Shown one piece after another: positions 18,983 through 27,061 of a DNA stretch of 64,000 bases. The notes under the pieces were generated by a model. It was not told where the DNA came from, did no database searches, and saw only the letters and a program-made list of their open reading frames with translations. Numbering within the stretch: position 1 is the first letter of the stretch; every line of letters begins with the position of its first letter. This DNA comes from Bacteroidetes bacterium HGW-Bacteroidetes-5 (GTDB lineage: Bacteria; Bacteroidota; Bacteroidia; Bacteroidales; UBA932): NCBI GenBank assembly GCA_002842515.1, contig PHDC01000001.1:1-64000 (forward strand). The letters are read 5' to 3'. A program made the position numbers and the translations under genes.

Positions 18983-18990
18983 TATCTTTG
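18983..18990 (+). promoter_or_regulatory. -7 box of the omega-amidase-like gene
   Basis: TATCTTTG, a perfect TAnnTTTG, 17 bases before ATG at 19008 and back to back with the malQ promoter. The in-frame GTG at 18990 overlaps the box and so is unlikely to be used. Confidence 0.6.
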
Positions 18991-19007
18991 TGTTAAACAT
19001 ATATTAT

Positions 19008-19781
19008 ATGAAGATAGCACTTATAAGTACAGATATCAAATGGGAGTCCCCTCAGGAGAATCTGGTTAGTTGCAGGTTAATTTATGAGAATATTTTAGTT
19101 AGCGGAGTCTCAGGAGTAGATCTGTTGGTGTTTCCGGAATTCTTTAATACGGGATTCTCTATGAATAGCTCTATTGCTGAGGATATGGATTCAAATTCTG
19201 TCAACTGGATGAAGCGTTTGAGCAAAGAGGCCGGTTGTGCAGTTCTCGCTTCATTACCTGTTAAGGAAAATGGTTATTTGTACAACAGAGCTCTCTTTGT
19301 AACTCCACAAGAAGCTCTTTATAAATATGATAAGAGACATCTTTTTAGCCATTCAGGAGAAGATTTGGTCTATACAGCCGGTACAGAGAAAACTGTTATT
19401 GCTTTCAGAGGGGTAAATATTACAATCCAAATATGCTACGATCTTCGTTTTCCTGTATGGTCCAGAAACAGGAATCTGGAGTATGATATAATGATAAACA
19501 TTGCAAACTGGCCAAAGGTGAGATCTAAGGTGACCGAACCACTCTCAAAAGCAAGAGCAATAGAGAATCTTTCCTATTTTGCATTTGTAAATAGGAGTGG
19601 ATCAGATCCCTACTGTGAATATGATGGCAACAGGTATCTGTTTGATTTTATGGGAGATACTGTTCTGCCTGAGAGTGAAGGGCTTAATTATTCTGTGTAT
19701 AATATTGATATTGAAAGATTAAGAGCATACAGAGATCACTTTACTGCCTGGAAAGATGCAGACCAATTCAGTATTGAATAA
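19008..19781 (+). CDS. Nitrilase-superfamily amidohydrolase, omega-amidase-like
   Basis: 257 residues beginning MKIALISTDIKWESP. The nitrilase triad is present: Glu in VFPEFFNTGF (about residue 43), Lys in YDKRHLF (about 108) and Cys in ICYDLRFPVW (about 143). Length and the DLRFP context match YafV/Nit2 omega-amidases, which deaminate 2-oxoglutaramate or 2-oxosuccinamate to the 2-oxoacids. That would feed transamination products into central metabolism, in keeping with the amino-acid theme of the window. Other amide substrates remain possible. Cytoplasmic. The promoter directly upstream and the next gene 44 bases downstream suggest a short unit. Confidence 0.8.
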   Translation: MKIALISTDIKWESPQENLVSCRLIYENILVSGVSGVDLLVFPEFFNTGFSMNSSIAEDMDSNSVNWMKRLSKEAGCAVLASLPVKENGYLYNRALFVTPQEALYKYDKRHLFSHSGEDLVYTAGTEKTVIAFRGVNITIQICYDLRFPVWSRNRNLEYDIMINIANWPKVRSKVTEPLSKARAIENLSYFAFVNRSGSDPYCEYDGNRYLFDFMGDTVLPESEGLNYSVYNIDIERLRAYRDHFTAWKDADQFSIE

Positions 19782-19825
19782 TCTAAACGCCTATATTTAT
19801 GAACATTACAAATAAATAATTAATT

Positions 19826-21592
19826 ATGAATAGAAGTAAACTCTCTTTTATATACATTTTCTCACTTTTCTCACTCATCTCATCTTTCTCGTGCAACAGG
19901 GAGCCTGTAGCTGATGGAGATTATGCATTCCAAATCTATGCTACAAATGATCTTCACGGCAGATTCTTTGATTCACTCTTCACTGATAAAGGGGCCCAGA
20001 GAGTTCATCCTTATTCTCTTGCATCTGTATATCATTATGTTAGAAATTCCAGAATCTCTCAGGGAGAGAAGAGGGTCATACTGATTGATGTTGGAGATCA
20101 TCTTCAGGGAGATAATTCAGTCTTCTATTTCAACTACATTGACACAACATCTCTTCATATATTCTCAAAAATCGTAAATTTTATGAAATATGATGCAGTT
20201 GTTGTAGGCAATCACGATATTGAGGCAGGTCATCCGGTTTATGACAAAATAATAAAAGAGATGGATGCTCCATATCTTGCTGCAAATGCACTAAATGAAA
20301 GTGATGGAACTCCCTATTTTCTACCCTACACAATATTGGTCCGTGATGGTCTAAAGATTGCAGTGATAGGAATGACCAACCCCAATATACCTAAATGGCT
20401 CTCTCCTGAGTTATGGAGAGGTATAAGATTCGAAGAGATGGTACCATCAATAGAGTTTTGGATTGATCAGATCCGAAAAAAAGAGAATCCACATATTGTT
20501 ATTGCAGCAATCCACGGAGGATTGGGAGAGGAGGAGAGTTACACTCCGGAAAATCCGGCCAGATATATTGCTAGAAATATTAAAGGTATAGATATTGTGT
20601 TTGCCTCTCACGATCACAAGACTACTGCCGAGAAGATCTATAACGGAGAGGATTCTGTCTGGCTTTTTGAAGGTGGCTCAAGAGCATCTTTTCTCTCATC
20701 GGCAAAAGTTAAACTGAGTATTGTTGATGGTAAAATTATCTCTAAAAATATTACAGGAGAGATCATTCCAATGAAGGATACTCCTGCCGATTCTGAATAT
20801 CTTGAGAATTTCAGAGAAGATTTCCTGAAAATTAAAAACTTCACTAACCAATTTGTCGGAACTCTTAATAATAGAATTTCAACCAGAAGTGCCTACTTTG
20901 GACCTTCCGAATATATAGATATGATTCATACACTTCAATTGGAAAAATCCAAAGCCGATATCTCTTTTGTGGCTCCACTCTCATTTGATATGACCATCGA
21001 GGCGGGAGATTTAAATTTTCAGGATCTGCTAAATATCTATCCTTATGAAAATCAGCTTTATGTGATTGAGATGGAGGGGTCTGAAATTAAAAATTATCTT
21101 GAGTTTTCATACTCCAAATGGATAAACAAGATGAATACAAGAGAGGAGACTCTTCTCCTTTTAAGCCCGACAGGTTCAGGAGAGAGGGGTCGTTTTAAGA
21201 ATGTTTTCTTCAATTTTGACTCAGCCGCAGGTTTGATTTATGAGGTTAATGTGACAAAAAAAGAGGGCGATATGATCTCTATAATATCTATGTCAGACGG
21301 AACCCCATTCGACCCGAAAAGAAGATACAGAGTTGCTCTCTCTTCATACAGAGCAAATGGTGGGGGAGATCTTCTGGAGATAGGTGCAGGTATTTCAAAA
21401 GAGGATATAGAAGGCAGAGTAGTAGAGAGGTTATCTGACATCAGAGAGCTGATATATAAACACCTAAAGGAGAATGGTTCGTTAACTGCAAAATCACTAA
21501 ACCACTGGAAAATTGTACCTGAAGATTATATTAAGAAGGCTGCAAAAAGAGATTATAGAACACTTTTTGGAGTTGATCCCGAAAAGAGATAA
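19826..21592 (+). CDS. Surface/periplasmic 5'-nucleotidase (metallophosphatase) lipoprotein
   Basis: 588 residues with a lipobox (SFSC, Cys23). The N-terminal calcineurin-like domain carries TNDLHGRF, DVGDHLQGD, GNHDIEAGH and HGG, the two-metal ligands of UshA-type enzymes; the C-terminal 5'-nucleotidase domain (about 345-540) has RANGGGD and related substrate-binding patterns. It hydrolyses nucleoside monophosphates, and possibly 2',3'-cyclic or sugar nucleotides, outside the cytoplasm, releasing nucleosides and phosphate. A near-match -7 box (TATATTTA, 19792-19799) precedes it. It is followed by a perfect hairpin whose T-run serves the opposite strand. Confidence 0.88.
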   Translation: MNRSKLSFIYIFSLFSLISSFSCNREPVADGDYAFQIYATNDLHGRFFDSLFTDKGAQRVHPYSLASVYHYVRNSRISQGEKRVILIDVGDHLQGDNSVFYFNYIDTTSLHIFSKIVNFMKYDAVVVGNHDIEAGHPVYDKIIKEMDAPYLAANALNESDGTPYFLPYTILVRDGLKIAVIGMTNPNIPKWLSPELWRGIRFEEMVPSIEFWIDQIRKKENPHIVIAAIHGGLGEEESYTPENPARYIARNIKGIDIVFASHDHKTTAEKIYNGEDSVWLFEGGSRASFLSSAKVKLSIVDGKIISKNITGEIIPMKDTPADSEYLENFREDFLKIKNFTNQFVGTLNNRISTRSAYFGPSEYIDMIHTLQLEKSKADISFVAPLSFDMTIEAGDLNFQDLLNIYPYENQLYVIEMEGSEIKNYLEFSYSKWINKMNTREETLLLLSPTGSGERGRFKNVFFNFDSAAGLIYEVNVTKKEGDMISIISMSDGTPFDPKRRYRVALSSYRANGGGDLLEIGAGISKEDIEGRVVERLSDIRELIYKHLKENGSLTAKSLNHWKIVPEDYIKKAAKRDYRTLFGVDPEKR

Positions 21593-21607
21593 GGTTTTTG
21601 ATATATC

Positions 21608-21646
21608 AAAAAAGAGGCCGGCAGAGATACTAATCTGCCGGCCTCT
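21608..21646 (-). terminator. Terminator of RNase Y gene
   Basis: A perfect 13-bp stem (21613-21625 with 21634-21646, loop of 8) is followed on the minus strand by a run of T (21613-21608). On the plus strand no T-run follows, though the stem may also help end the nucleotidase transcript. Confidence 0.85.
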
Positions 21647-21670
21647 GTGTATAATATATTAAATCTTACT

Positions 21671-23206
21671 CTATTTGGCAAAACTTACAGATCTTGTTTC
21701 TCGAATGACGGTAATCTTTACCTGTCCCGGATAGACCATCTCATCCTGAATTTTCCTGGCGATATCCAAGGAGAGTTGCTCAGAATCTTTATCTGAAACC
21801 TGCTCACTTCCGACAATCACTCTAAGCTCTCTACCTGCCTGAATTGCGTATGATTTTGTTACTCCCGGATATGAGAGTGCTAAATCTTCAAGTTCCTTTA
21901 ATCGTTTGATGTAAGATTCAATAACCTCTCTTCTTGCTCCCGGCCTGGATCCAGATATTGCGTCACTAACAAGTACAAGCGGAGAGATAATGGATGTCAT
22001 CTCTGTCTCTTCGTGGTGTGCACCGATAGCGTTGCAAATTTCCGGTTTCTCTTTGTATTTCTCTGCAAGTCTCATTCCCAGAATTGCGTGTGGCAAATCC
22101 GGATCTTCATCCGAAACTTTACCTATATCGTGCAGCAGCCCGGCTCTTTTTGCTGTCTTAGGGTTGAGACCGAGTTCTGATGCCATTGTTGCACAAATAT
22201 TTGCAACTTCCCTGGAGTGCTGAAGCAGATTTTGTCCGTAAGATGAGCGATATTTCATTCTCCCGATAAGCTTAATTAGCTCAACGTGAAGCCCGTGAAC
22301 TCCCAGATCAATGCAGGTTCTTTTACCGGTCTCAAGAATTTCATCATCCAGTTGTTTCTGAACTTTAGTTACCACCTCTTCAATTCTTGCCGGGTGAATC
22401 CTCCCATCTGTAACAAGCTGGTGAAGTGCTAACCTGGCAACCTCTCTTCTTACAGGATCAAAAGCCGACAGTAGAATAGCCTCAGGTGTATCGTCAACTA
22501 CAATTTCAACCCCGGTTGCAGCCTCAAGTGCCCTGATATTTCTCCCTTCGCGTCCAATAATACGCCCTTTTATCTCGTCGCTCTCAATATTAAAGACTGT
22601 AACTGCATTCTCTATGGCTGTCTCTGGAGCTATTCTTTGAATAGTGTTTATAACCACTCTTTTAGCCTCTTTACCTGCAGTTAGTCTCGCTTCGTCCATA
22701 ACTTCACTTATATAGGACATTGCTTCGCTTTTTGCTTCCGATTTCATTGTCTCTATAAGCTGGTTTTTTGCCTCCTGGGCAGATAGTCCGGCAATATTCT
22801 CAATTTTTTGAATTGCTTCAATTCTCAGTCTCTCGTACTCTTCTCCTTTTTTCTCTATTAACTCGTGTTGTTGTTTGAGACTCTCTTTTGATGCATCAAT
22901 TTCTCGCAGTTTCTTTTGTAATTCTGCGTTTTGCTGGTTCATAAGCAACTCTCTTTGCTTAAGTTTAGCCTCCTGTTGAATTACCAGATTGGAGCGTTCA
23001 AGAATTTGTTGTTCGTGCTCTGTCTTTAATTGAAGAAATTTTTCTTTTGCCTGAAAAATTTTCTCTTTACGAATGTTTTCACCATCCTGTTCTGCACAAC
23101 GGAGTATATCTTCTCTCTTTCTTTTTAGTATTATATTGTGACCTACATAGTAGGCAATACCAAAACCGGCCGTTGCGGCCAGCAGAGTAATTATTATGTT
23201 TTCCAT
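21671..23206 (-). CDS. rny: Ribonuclease Y
   Basis: 511 residues with an N-terminal membrane helix (about 3-22). A long charged coiled coil spans about 28-180, followed by a KH RNA-binding domain ([13 protein letters not shown], about 213-225) and an HD phosphodiesterase domain (LLHDIGKV, about 350). This matches full-length RNase Y, the membrane-bound endoribonuclease that starts mRNA decay. Downstream of zapA and the 6S RNA on the same strand; the terminator at 21608-21646 follows. The gene may share transcripts with the upstream RNA, though the RNA has its own terminator-like end. Confidence 0.96.
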   Translation of the reverse strand: MENIIITLLAATAGFGIAYYVGHNIILKRKREDILRCAEQDGENIRKEKIFQAKEKFLQLKTEHEQQILERSNLVIQQEAKLKQRELLMNQQNAELQKKLREIDASKESLKQQHELIEKKGEEYERLRIEAIQKIENIAGLSAQEAKNQLIETMKSEAKSEAMSYISEVMDEARLTAGKEAKRVVINTIQRIAPETAIENAVTVFNIESDEIKGRIIGREGRNIRALEAATGVEIVVDDTPEAILLSAFDPVRREVARLALHQLVTDGRIHPARIEEVVTKVQKQLDDEILETGKRTCIDLGVHGLHVELIKLIGRMKYRSSYGQNLLQHSREVANICATMASELGLNPKTAKRAGLLHDIGKVSDEDPDLPHAILGMRLAEKYKEKPEICNAIGAHHEETEMTSIISPLVLVSDAISGSRPGARREVIESYIKRLKELEDLALSYPGVTKSYAIQAGRELRVIVGSEQVSDKDSEQLSLDIARKIQDEMVYPGQVKITVIRETRSVSFAK

Positions 23207-23244
23207 TTCCTCGTATATCTATATATAGTGTTAGATTCTTTTTT

Positions 23245-23436
23245 AAAAAAAGCCGTTGGTCCAGCTGTTTAAGCTAAAATCTTATAAAACAAGATTTGAG
23301 CTCCGATTATTCAGTCGCAAACGTCCAATGTCCCGTAAACGGAATCCCCCGAAGGGTAAATAGGCCTGTTTTTGACCATCGAGTTGGCTCGGTAATTTGA
23401 TAGTGTTGATTTTGGCAAAGAGCATAAACCAACGGC
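23245..23436 (-). ncRNA. ssrS: Probable 6S RNA
   Basis: The 251-bp gap between zapA and rny holds no ORF but a clear structured RNA on the minus strand. The 5' end GCCGTTGGTT (23436-23427) pairs with GACCAACGGC (23261-23252) as a closing stem, followed by seven T (23251-23245), as in 6S RNA. The roughly 190-nt length fits 6S. An internal hairpin around CCTTCGGGG and a largely unpaired middle are consistent with the 6S bubble that mimics an open promoter and binds housekeeping RNA polymerase. Linkage to zapA is a known 6S neighbourhood in other bacteria. A covariance-model match was not run. Confidence 0.75.
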
Positions 23437-23457
23437 TAAAACACTACTATAGTTGAG

Positions 23458-23751
23458 TTAAACAAGATTGATCTTTATGTAATCGTCAAGCAGGTTGTCC
23501 AGAGATTTAAGCTCTTCGACAATCTGAGTGGCCTCCTCATTCTGCTCTGCTTCGATTAACCTTATAACGAATTGAAGAAGTGCCATTGAGAGAGCATCCT
23601 GAGTATCACGATTTGCGTATCTCTTTCTGTAGAGAGTTGTTTTTTCGTTAATAATCTTTGCAGCTGCTCTTATCTTCTCTTCATCCGCTGCCGGTATACG
23701 AAGCGGGTAACTGCGGTCCGCTATGTTAATTTGTATAGATTGCTGTTCCAT
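23458..23751 (-). CDS. zapA: Cell division protein ZapA
   Basis: 97 residues. The N-terminal beta-hairpin SIQINIADRSYPLRI and following helix AADEEKIRAAAKIINEK are the ZapA signature; the C-terminal half is a long amphipathic helix for tetramer formation. It binds and bundles FtsZ filaments at midcell. The start codon lies 3 bases after the stop of the upstream coiled-coil gene, so the two are translated together, and the 6S RNA begins 22 bases after its stop. Confidence 0.92.
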   Translation of the reverse strand: MEQQSIQINIADRSYPLRIPAADEEKIRAAAKIINEKTTLYRKRYANRDTQDALSMALLQFVIRLIEAEQNEEATQIVEELKSLDNLLDDYIKINLV

Positions 23752-23754
23752 TAA

Positions 23755-24048
23755 TTAATCATTTAACAAAGCAATACATTTATCTATCTCTCTGACTATC
23801 TTGCCAATCTTTTGTTTTGCCTCCTTCACATCCGTAGAGGATGATTTGAAAGCCTCAACTAATTGTAATTTATTTACTTTATCTTCCAGTTCTTTAGTTT
23901 TATTAATACTATTATTAAGCTCTTCCCTGCATTCAGACAGCTCCTGGTTTAATCTTTGGTTATCTGCAACTGTTTGCTCATAACCGGATATGATTAATTC
24001 TATTTTAGCCTTCAGGCTGTTGATTACCGTTTGATAGTCTGTATTCAT
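23755..24048 (-). CDS. Small coiled-coil protein, possible ZapB-like partner
   Basis: 97 residues from ATG at 24048. Almost the entire protein is predicted coiled coil: heptad-like pattern over about 5-70 (LKAKIELIISGYEQTVADN, then ELNNSINKTKELEDKVNKL) and a short C-terminal helix with KIVREIDKCIALLND. No signal peptide or membrane helix. The upstream in-frame codon at 24069 lies in the TATCTTTG promoter box and is rejected as start. Position just before zapA suggests a division-associated partner, comparable in layout to ZapB, but sequence similarity to ZapB cannot be claimed from reading alone. Confidence 0.6.
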   Translation of the reverse strand: MNTDYQTVINSLKAKIELIISGYEQTVADNQRLNQELSECREELNNSINKTKELEDKVNKLQLVEAFKSSSTDVKEAKQKIGKIVREIDKCIALLND

Positions 24049-24066
24049 AATATCTTTGCAGTTACA

Positions 24067-24074
24067 CAAAGATA
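24067..24074 (-). promoter_or_regulatory. -7 box of the coiled-coil/zapA/6S unit
   Basis: TATCTTTG on the minus strand, perfect TAnnTTTG. TTTTTG stands 17 bases upstream as possible -33. ATG of the coiled-coil gene follows 18 bases later. Confidence 0.6.
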
Positions 24075-24091
24075 GTAAAAATTATATTAAA

Positions 24092-24126
24092 CAAAAATGC
24101 TCCTGCTTTATTAACAAGCAGGAGCA
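24092..24126 (-). terminator. Terminator of the 2-oxoacid oxidoreductase operon
   Basis: A perfect 9-bp stem (24118-24126 with 24098-24106, loop of 11) is followed on the minus strand by TTTTTG. Its T-run doubles as the upstream part of the next promoter, so the two operons are tightly stacked. Confidence 0.88.
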
Positions 24127-24150
24127 TAACTTAGTTCGGTGCAGTTATGG

Positions 24151-24702
24151 TTATATAGTGTGAAGTTCTGTGATTCTCTCCATCCCAATCTGTATTGCCT
24201 TTTCGTTCATAGGAATAAGACTATGGTGACGCTCTGGAATAGATTTTTTCAACCCTTTTATTACATTAATCATTTCTACAATAGGCTTTTTCTTAAGATA
24301 TGCTCCAAGTACAACCATATTGTAAGCTTTTGAATTTCCAAGCTCTGCAGATAGCTCTACTGCATCAATTGAACATATTGTGATGTCTTTTCTTTGCGGA
24401 TGTCTTGTAATACCGTTTGGATCATATATTAATAACCCGCCCTGTTTTACCTGACTTTCAAATTTATCCATAGACTGCTGGTTAAGAATAATTGCAGTGT
24501 CAAACCGGCTCAATATAGGAGAGCTTATTTTTTTATCACTGAGAATTACTGTAACATTAGCCGTTCCTCCGCGCATTTCCGGACCATAGGAGGGCATCCA
24601 GGTAACTTCCTGACCCTGCATTATTCCTGAGTAAGCAAGTATTTTGCCCATAGACAAAACTCCCTGACCTCCAAATCCTGCTATTATTATCTCTTCTTTC
24701 AT
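24151..24702 (-). CDS. 2-oxoacid:ferredoxin oxidoreductase, gamma subunit
   Basis: 183 residues. The N-terminal GFGGQGVLSMGKILAYSG and MPSYGPEMRGGTANVTV are hallmarks of the gamma (catalytic gamma/VorC/KorC) subunit. With the alpha and beta subunits encoded just upstream and the ferredoxin-like delta subunit, it forms the four-subunit enzyme that oxidises a 2-oxoacid to acyl-CoA and CO2 while reducing ferredoxin. Cytoplasmic. Last gene of the operon, 12 bases after the beta subunit and followed by a strong terminator. Substrate (2-oxoglutarate versus branched-chain 2-oxoacids) cannot be told from the sequence. Confidence 0.92.
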   Translation of the reverse strand: MKEEIIIAGFGGQGVLSMGKILAYSGIMQGQEVTWMPSYGPEMRGGTANVTVILSDKKISSPILSRFDTAIILNQQSMDKFESQVKQGGLLIYDPNGITRHPQRKDITICSIDAVELSAELGNSKAYNMVVLGAYLKKKPIVEMINVIKGLKKSIPERHHSLIPMNEKAIQIGMERITELHTI

Positions 24703-24713
24703 ATCTTTATTAT

Positions 24714-25487
24714 TTATCTGTCTTTAAGATCACCTATAGGATAACTTGGGAACATATTCTCAACCATCCACTCGTTTGACTTTACAGGGGATAGTTTCCA
24801 TCCTGAGTTACAAGCACTCACAACCTCTACAAATGAGGTTCCTTTATTAAGAGCCGAATTTTCAAAAGCTTTACGAATAGCTCTTTTAGTCTTCCTTGAT
24901 GCGACAGCACTTTGAACAGATTGTCTGGTTACATAGCAAGTTCCCTCAAGCTGAGCGATTAAATCGGTAATTTTTAGAGGTTTGCCGTGTAACTCTTCTG
25001 TTCTTCCGTAAGGTGATGTAGAGGTCTTCATACCAAGAAGGGTAGTGGGAGCCATCTGACCACCCGTCATTCCATAGATTGCATTGTTGATAAAAATTAC
25101 CACGATATTTTCACCTCTGTTGCAAGCGTGAATTATCTCTGCAGTACCGATTGATGCCAAATCTCCATCTCCCTGATAGGTAAAGACATATTTGTCCGGG
25201 CAGAGTCTTTTTGTAGCAGTGGCCAGAGCAGGCGCTCTTCCGTGAGCAGCTTGTTGCCAGTCAATATCTATATAGTTATAAGCGAATACAGAGCATCCTA
25301 CAGGTGAAATACCTATAGTCTTCTCCTGAATGCCCATCTCCTCAATAACCTCTGCTATGAGTTTGTGTACTGTCCCGTGAGAACAGCCCGGACAATAGTG
25401 CATAACATTGTTGGTAAGAACAGGACTCTTTGAGTAGACCATATTCTCCGGTTTGATTATATCTTTCAATTCCATAGTTGTGGGCAT
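24714..25487 (-). CDS. 2-oxoacid:ferredoxin oxidoreductase, beta (thiamine diphosphate) subunit
   Basis: 257 residues. CPGCSHGT near residue 32, the thiamine-diphosphate/Mg motif GDGDLASIG with NNAIYGMTGGQ about 30 residues later, and VGCSVF are all present, as in VorA/KorB subunits. It carries the thiamine diphosphate that decarboxylates the 2-oxoacid. Its ATG shares one base with the stop of the alpha subunit (TAATG), so the two chains are translationally coupled in the 1:1 ratio the complex needs. An alternative start lies four codons downstream (MELKDII). Confidence 0.93.
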   Translation of the reverse strand: MPTTMELKDIIKPENMVYSKSPVLTNNVMHYCPGCSHGTVHKLIAEVIEEMGIQEKTIGISPVGCSVFAYNYIDIDWQQAAHGRAPALATATKRLCPDKYVFTYQGDGDLASIGTAEIIHACNRGENIVVIFINNAIYGMTGGQMAPTTLLGMKTSTSPYGRTEELHGKPLKITDLIAQLEGTCYVTRQSVQSAVASRKTKRAIRKAFENSALNKGTSFVEVVSACNSGWKLSPVKSNEWMVENMFPSYPIGDLKDR

Positions 25488-26569
25488 TATAATTTATTGA
25501 TCTCTTTTTTAAACGCTTCATAAACCTCGTGAGGAGAAGGAACTATACCTCCAAGCCTGCCAAAGAAATTTACAGGAATTTTTCCGTTTACCGCTAATCT
25601 TACATCCTCTACCATCTGTCCGGCACTTAGCTCTACCGACATAATCGATTTCAACTGAGGCACCAAACGCTGTATCTCCACTGTAGGGAAAGGGTAGAGA
25701 GTTATCGGGCGTAGAAGCCCAAGTTTAATTCCTTCATTTCTCGCCAGTTCAACCGTGTTTTCGCAGATACGAGCCATACATCCGTATGCCACAATTATGT
25801 GATCTGCATCTTCACACATATAGCTTTCAAAACGAACATCCTCTTTTTCCATCTGCTTATACTTACTCTGAAGCTTATGGTTAAGTCTTTCGTGTACGGC
25901 TGCATCTAGTGCAAGTGATGTGAGAACATTCTGATTTCTATCCGGAGTTTTACCTGTTGTGGCCCATTTGAAATTTTGCTTTATCTCTTGGTCACTCCAC
26001 CTTGGTTTAACAGGCCTGAGTTCTACCTTCTCCATCATCTGGCCAACAACTCCGTCGGCAAGAATCATAACCGGAGTCAGATATTTAAATGCAAGGTCAA
26101 AACCTATATCTACAAAGTCGTACATCTCCTGAGCAGAGTTAGGGGCCAGAACCACCATTTTATAATCACCGTGTCCTCCACCCTTACAAGCTTGAAAATA
26201 GTCACCCTGACCAGGCTGAATTGTGCCTAAGCCGGGACCACCACGAACTACGTTTACAACTACACAAGGAAGTTCGGCACCTGCAAGATAGCTAAGACCT
26301 TCGCACATAAGGCTTAGTCCCGGACTACTAGATGATGTCATCACTTTTTTACCGCAGGATGCACCTCCGTAAAGCATATTAATCGATGAAGTCTCGCTCT
26401 CTGCTTGAAGGACTACCATACCTGTTGTCTCCCAGGGTCTCTCCACCATTAAGGTCTCCATAACCTCTGACTGTGGAGTAATAGGGTAACCGAAATATCC
26501 ATCGCAACCGTTTCTTATAGCCGAAATTGCAATAGCCTCGTTCCCTTTCATTAAAATGAATTCTGCCAT
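25487..26569 (-). CDS. 2-oxoacid:ferredoxin oxidoreductase, alpha subunit (VorB/KorA type)
   Basis: 360 residues. The N-terminus (KGNEAIAISAIRNGCDGYFGYPITPQSEVME) is the pyrimidine-binding domain typical of the alpha subunit, and the C-terminal third (VAYGCMARICENTVELAR, LGLLRPITLYPFP) is the transketolase C-terminal-like domain. Usually named VorB in Bacteroidales genomes, but KorA of 2-oxoglutarate oxidoreductase has the same length and layout. Preceded 22 bases upstream by the ferredoxin subunit. Given neighbouring peptidases, the enzyme probably oxidises 2-oxoacids from Glu or branched-chain amino acids. Confidence 0.92.
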   Translation of the reverse strand: MAEFILMKGNEAIAISAIRNGCDGYFGYPITPQSEVMETLMVERPWETTGMVVLQAESETSSINMLYGGASCGKKVMTSSSSPGLSLMCEGLSYLAGAELPCVVVNVVRGGPGLGTIQPGQGDYFQACKGGGHGDYKMVVLAPNSAQEMYDFVDIGFDLAFKYLTPVMILADGVVGQMMEKVELRPVKPRWSDQEIKQNFKWATTGKTPDRNQNVLTSLALDAAVHERLNHKLQSKYKQMEKEDVRFESYMCEDADHIIVAYGCMARICENTVELARNEGIKLGLLRPITLYPFPTVEIQRLVPQLKSIMSVELSAGQMVEDVRLAVNGKIPVNFFGRLGGIVPSPHEVYEAFKKEINKL

Positions 26570-26591
26570 ATTAAATAGTAATTTTTATCTG

Positions 26592-26813
26592 TTAAACTTT
26601 AACTCTGTAAACAGTGATGCAGGTATCCGGACATACCGTTGCACAATTTGTACAACCGGTACAATTCTCGGGGAATGCCATATAGGCATAGTTATAACCT
26701 TTGCTGTTTACCTCTTTAGCTAAAGCAATGGTATTGGTTGGACAGTTTACAAGGCAAACGCTGCAACCCTTGCATTTTTCTGTGTCCACCACAATAGCTC
26801 CTCTTAATGCCAT
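26592..26813 (-). CDS. 2x[4Fe-4S] ferredoxin-like delta subunit
   Basis: 73 residues with two cluster motifs: CKGCSVCLVNCP (about 13-24) and CTGCTNCATVCP (about 51-62). The 26-residue spacer between the motifs is longer than in free clostridial ferredoxins, as in VorD/KorD delta subunits. It shuttles electrons from the thiamine centre to free ferredoxin. First gene of the four oxidoreductase subunits; a perfect -7 box lies 31 bases upstream, so these four genes may also be transcribed apart from the acyl-CoA synthetase. Confidence 0.93.
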   Translation of the reverse strand: MALRGAIVVDTEKCKGCSVCLVNCPTNTIALAKEVNSKGYNYAYMAFPENCTGCTNCATVCPDTCITVYRVKV

Positions 26814-26844
26814 ATTGATTTATTGTTAAGTTTATAATTATTTA

Positions 26845-26852
26845 CAAAAATA
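26845..26852 (-). promoter_or_regulatory. Possible internal promoter for the oxidoreductase genes
   Basis: TATTTTTG (TAnnTTTG) on the minus strand, 31 bases before the ferredoxin start, in the 86-bp gap after the 50-codon gene. The sequence is very AT-rich, so chance occurrence is possible. Confidence 0.4.
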
Positions 26853-26899
26853 TATTTTTTTATCTAAAAATGAAAGCAAATAGTTGAAAAAAGCAGTAA

Positions 26900-27052
26900 T
26901 TATTTAGAGAAAAAGTTAAATCCTTTAATAACGCCATTTATGATATGCTCCCATCTGGTTATAATTCCAATAATTAACAGCGCAATTATGATTAAAAATC
27001 CCTGAGTTGAGGATGATTGTCTATTGTACCACTCTTTAAGCTTTTTAATCAT
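26900..27052 (-). CDS. Small membrane protein, 50 residues
   Basis: A short ORF in the gap between the acyl-CoA synthetase and ferredoxin genes. It starts 10 bases after the synthetase stop codon. It has a basic N-terminus (MIKKLKEWYNRQ), a single hydrophobic helix at about residues 18-31 (GFLIIIALLIIGII) and a short amphipathic tail (TRWEHIINGVIKGFNFFSK). The composition is that of a true single-pass membrane peptide and not random AT-rich sequence. I do not recognise the family. Position in the operon suggests a membrane anchor or small regulator for the acyl-CoA/ferredoxin enzymes, which is inference only. Confidence 0.65.
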   Translation of the reverse strand: MIKKLKEWYNRQSSSTQGFLIIIALLIIGIITRWEHIINGVIKGFNFFSK

Positions 27053-27061
27053 TATCTTCTG

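Noticed and set aside
21608..21646. Hairpin read as a terminator of the plus-strand nucleotidase gene.
   Set aside because: The T-run is only on the minus strand, so it primarily serves rny; a minor effect on the plus strand cannot be excluded.
22741..23100. A low-complexity, repeat-like Gln/Glu/Lys-rich stretch.
   Set aside because: It is the normal coiled-coil region of RNase Y.
24139..24333. Small ORFs opposite the gamma subunit and other long genes (for example opposite rny and the TonB receptor).
   Set aside because: They are in frames antisense to conserved proteins, lack domains or start signals, and follow codon-bias shadows.
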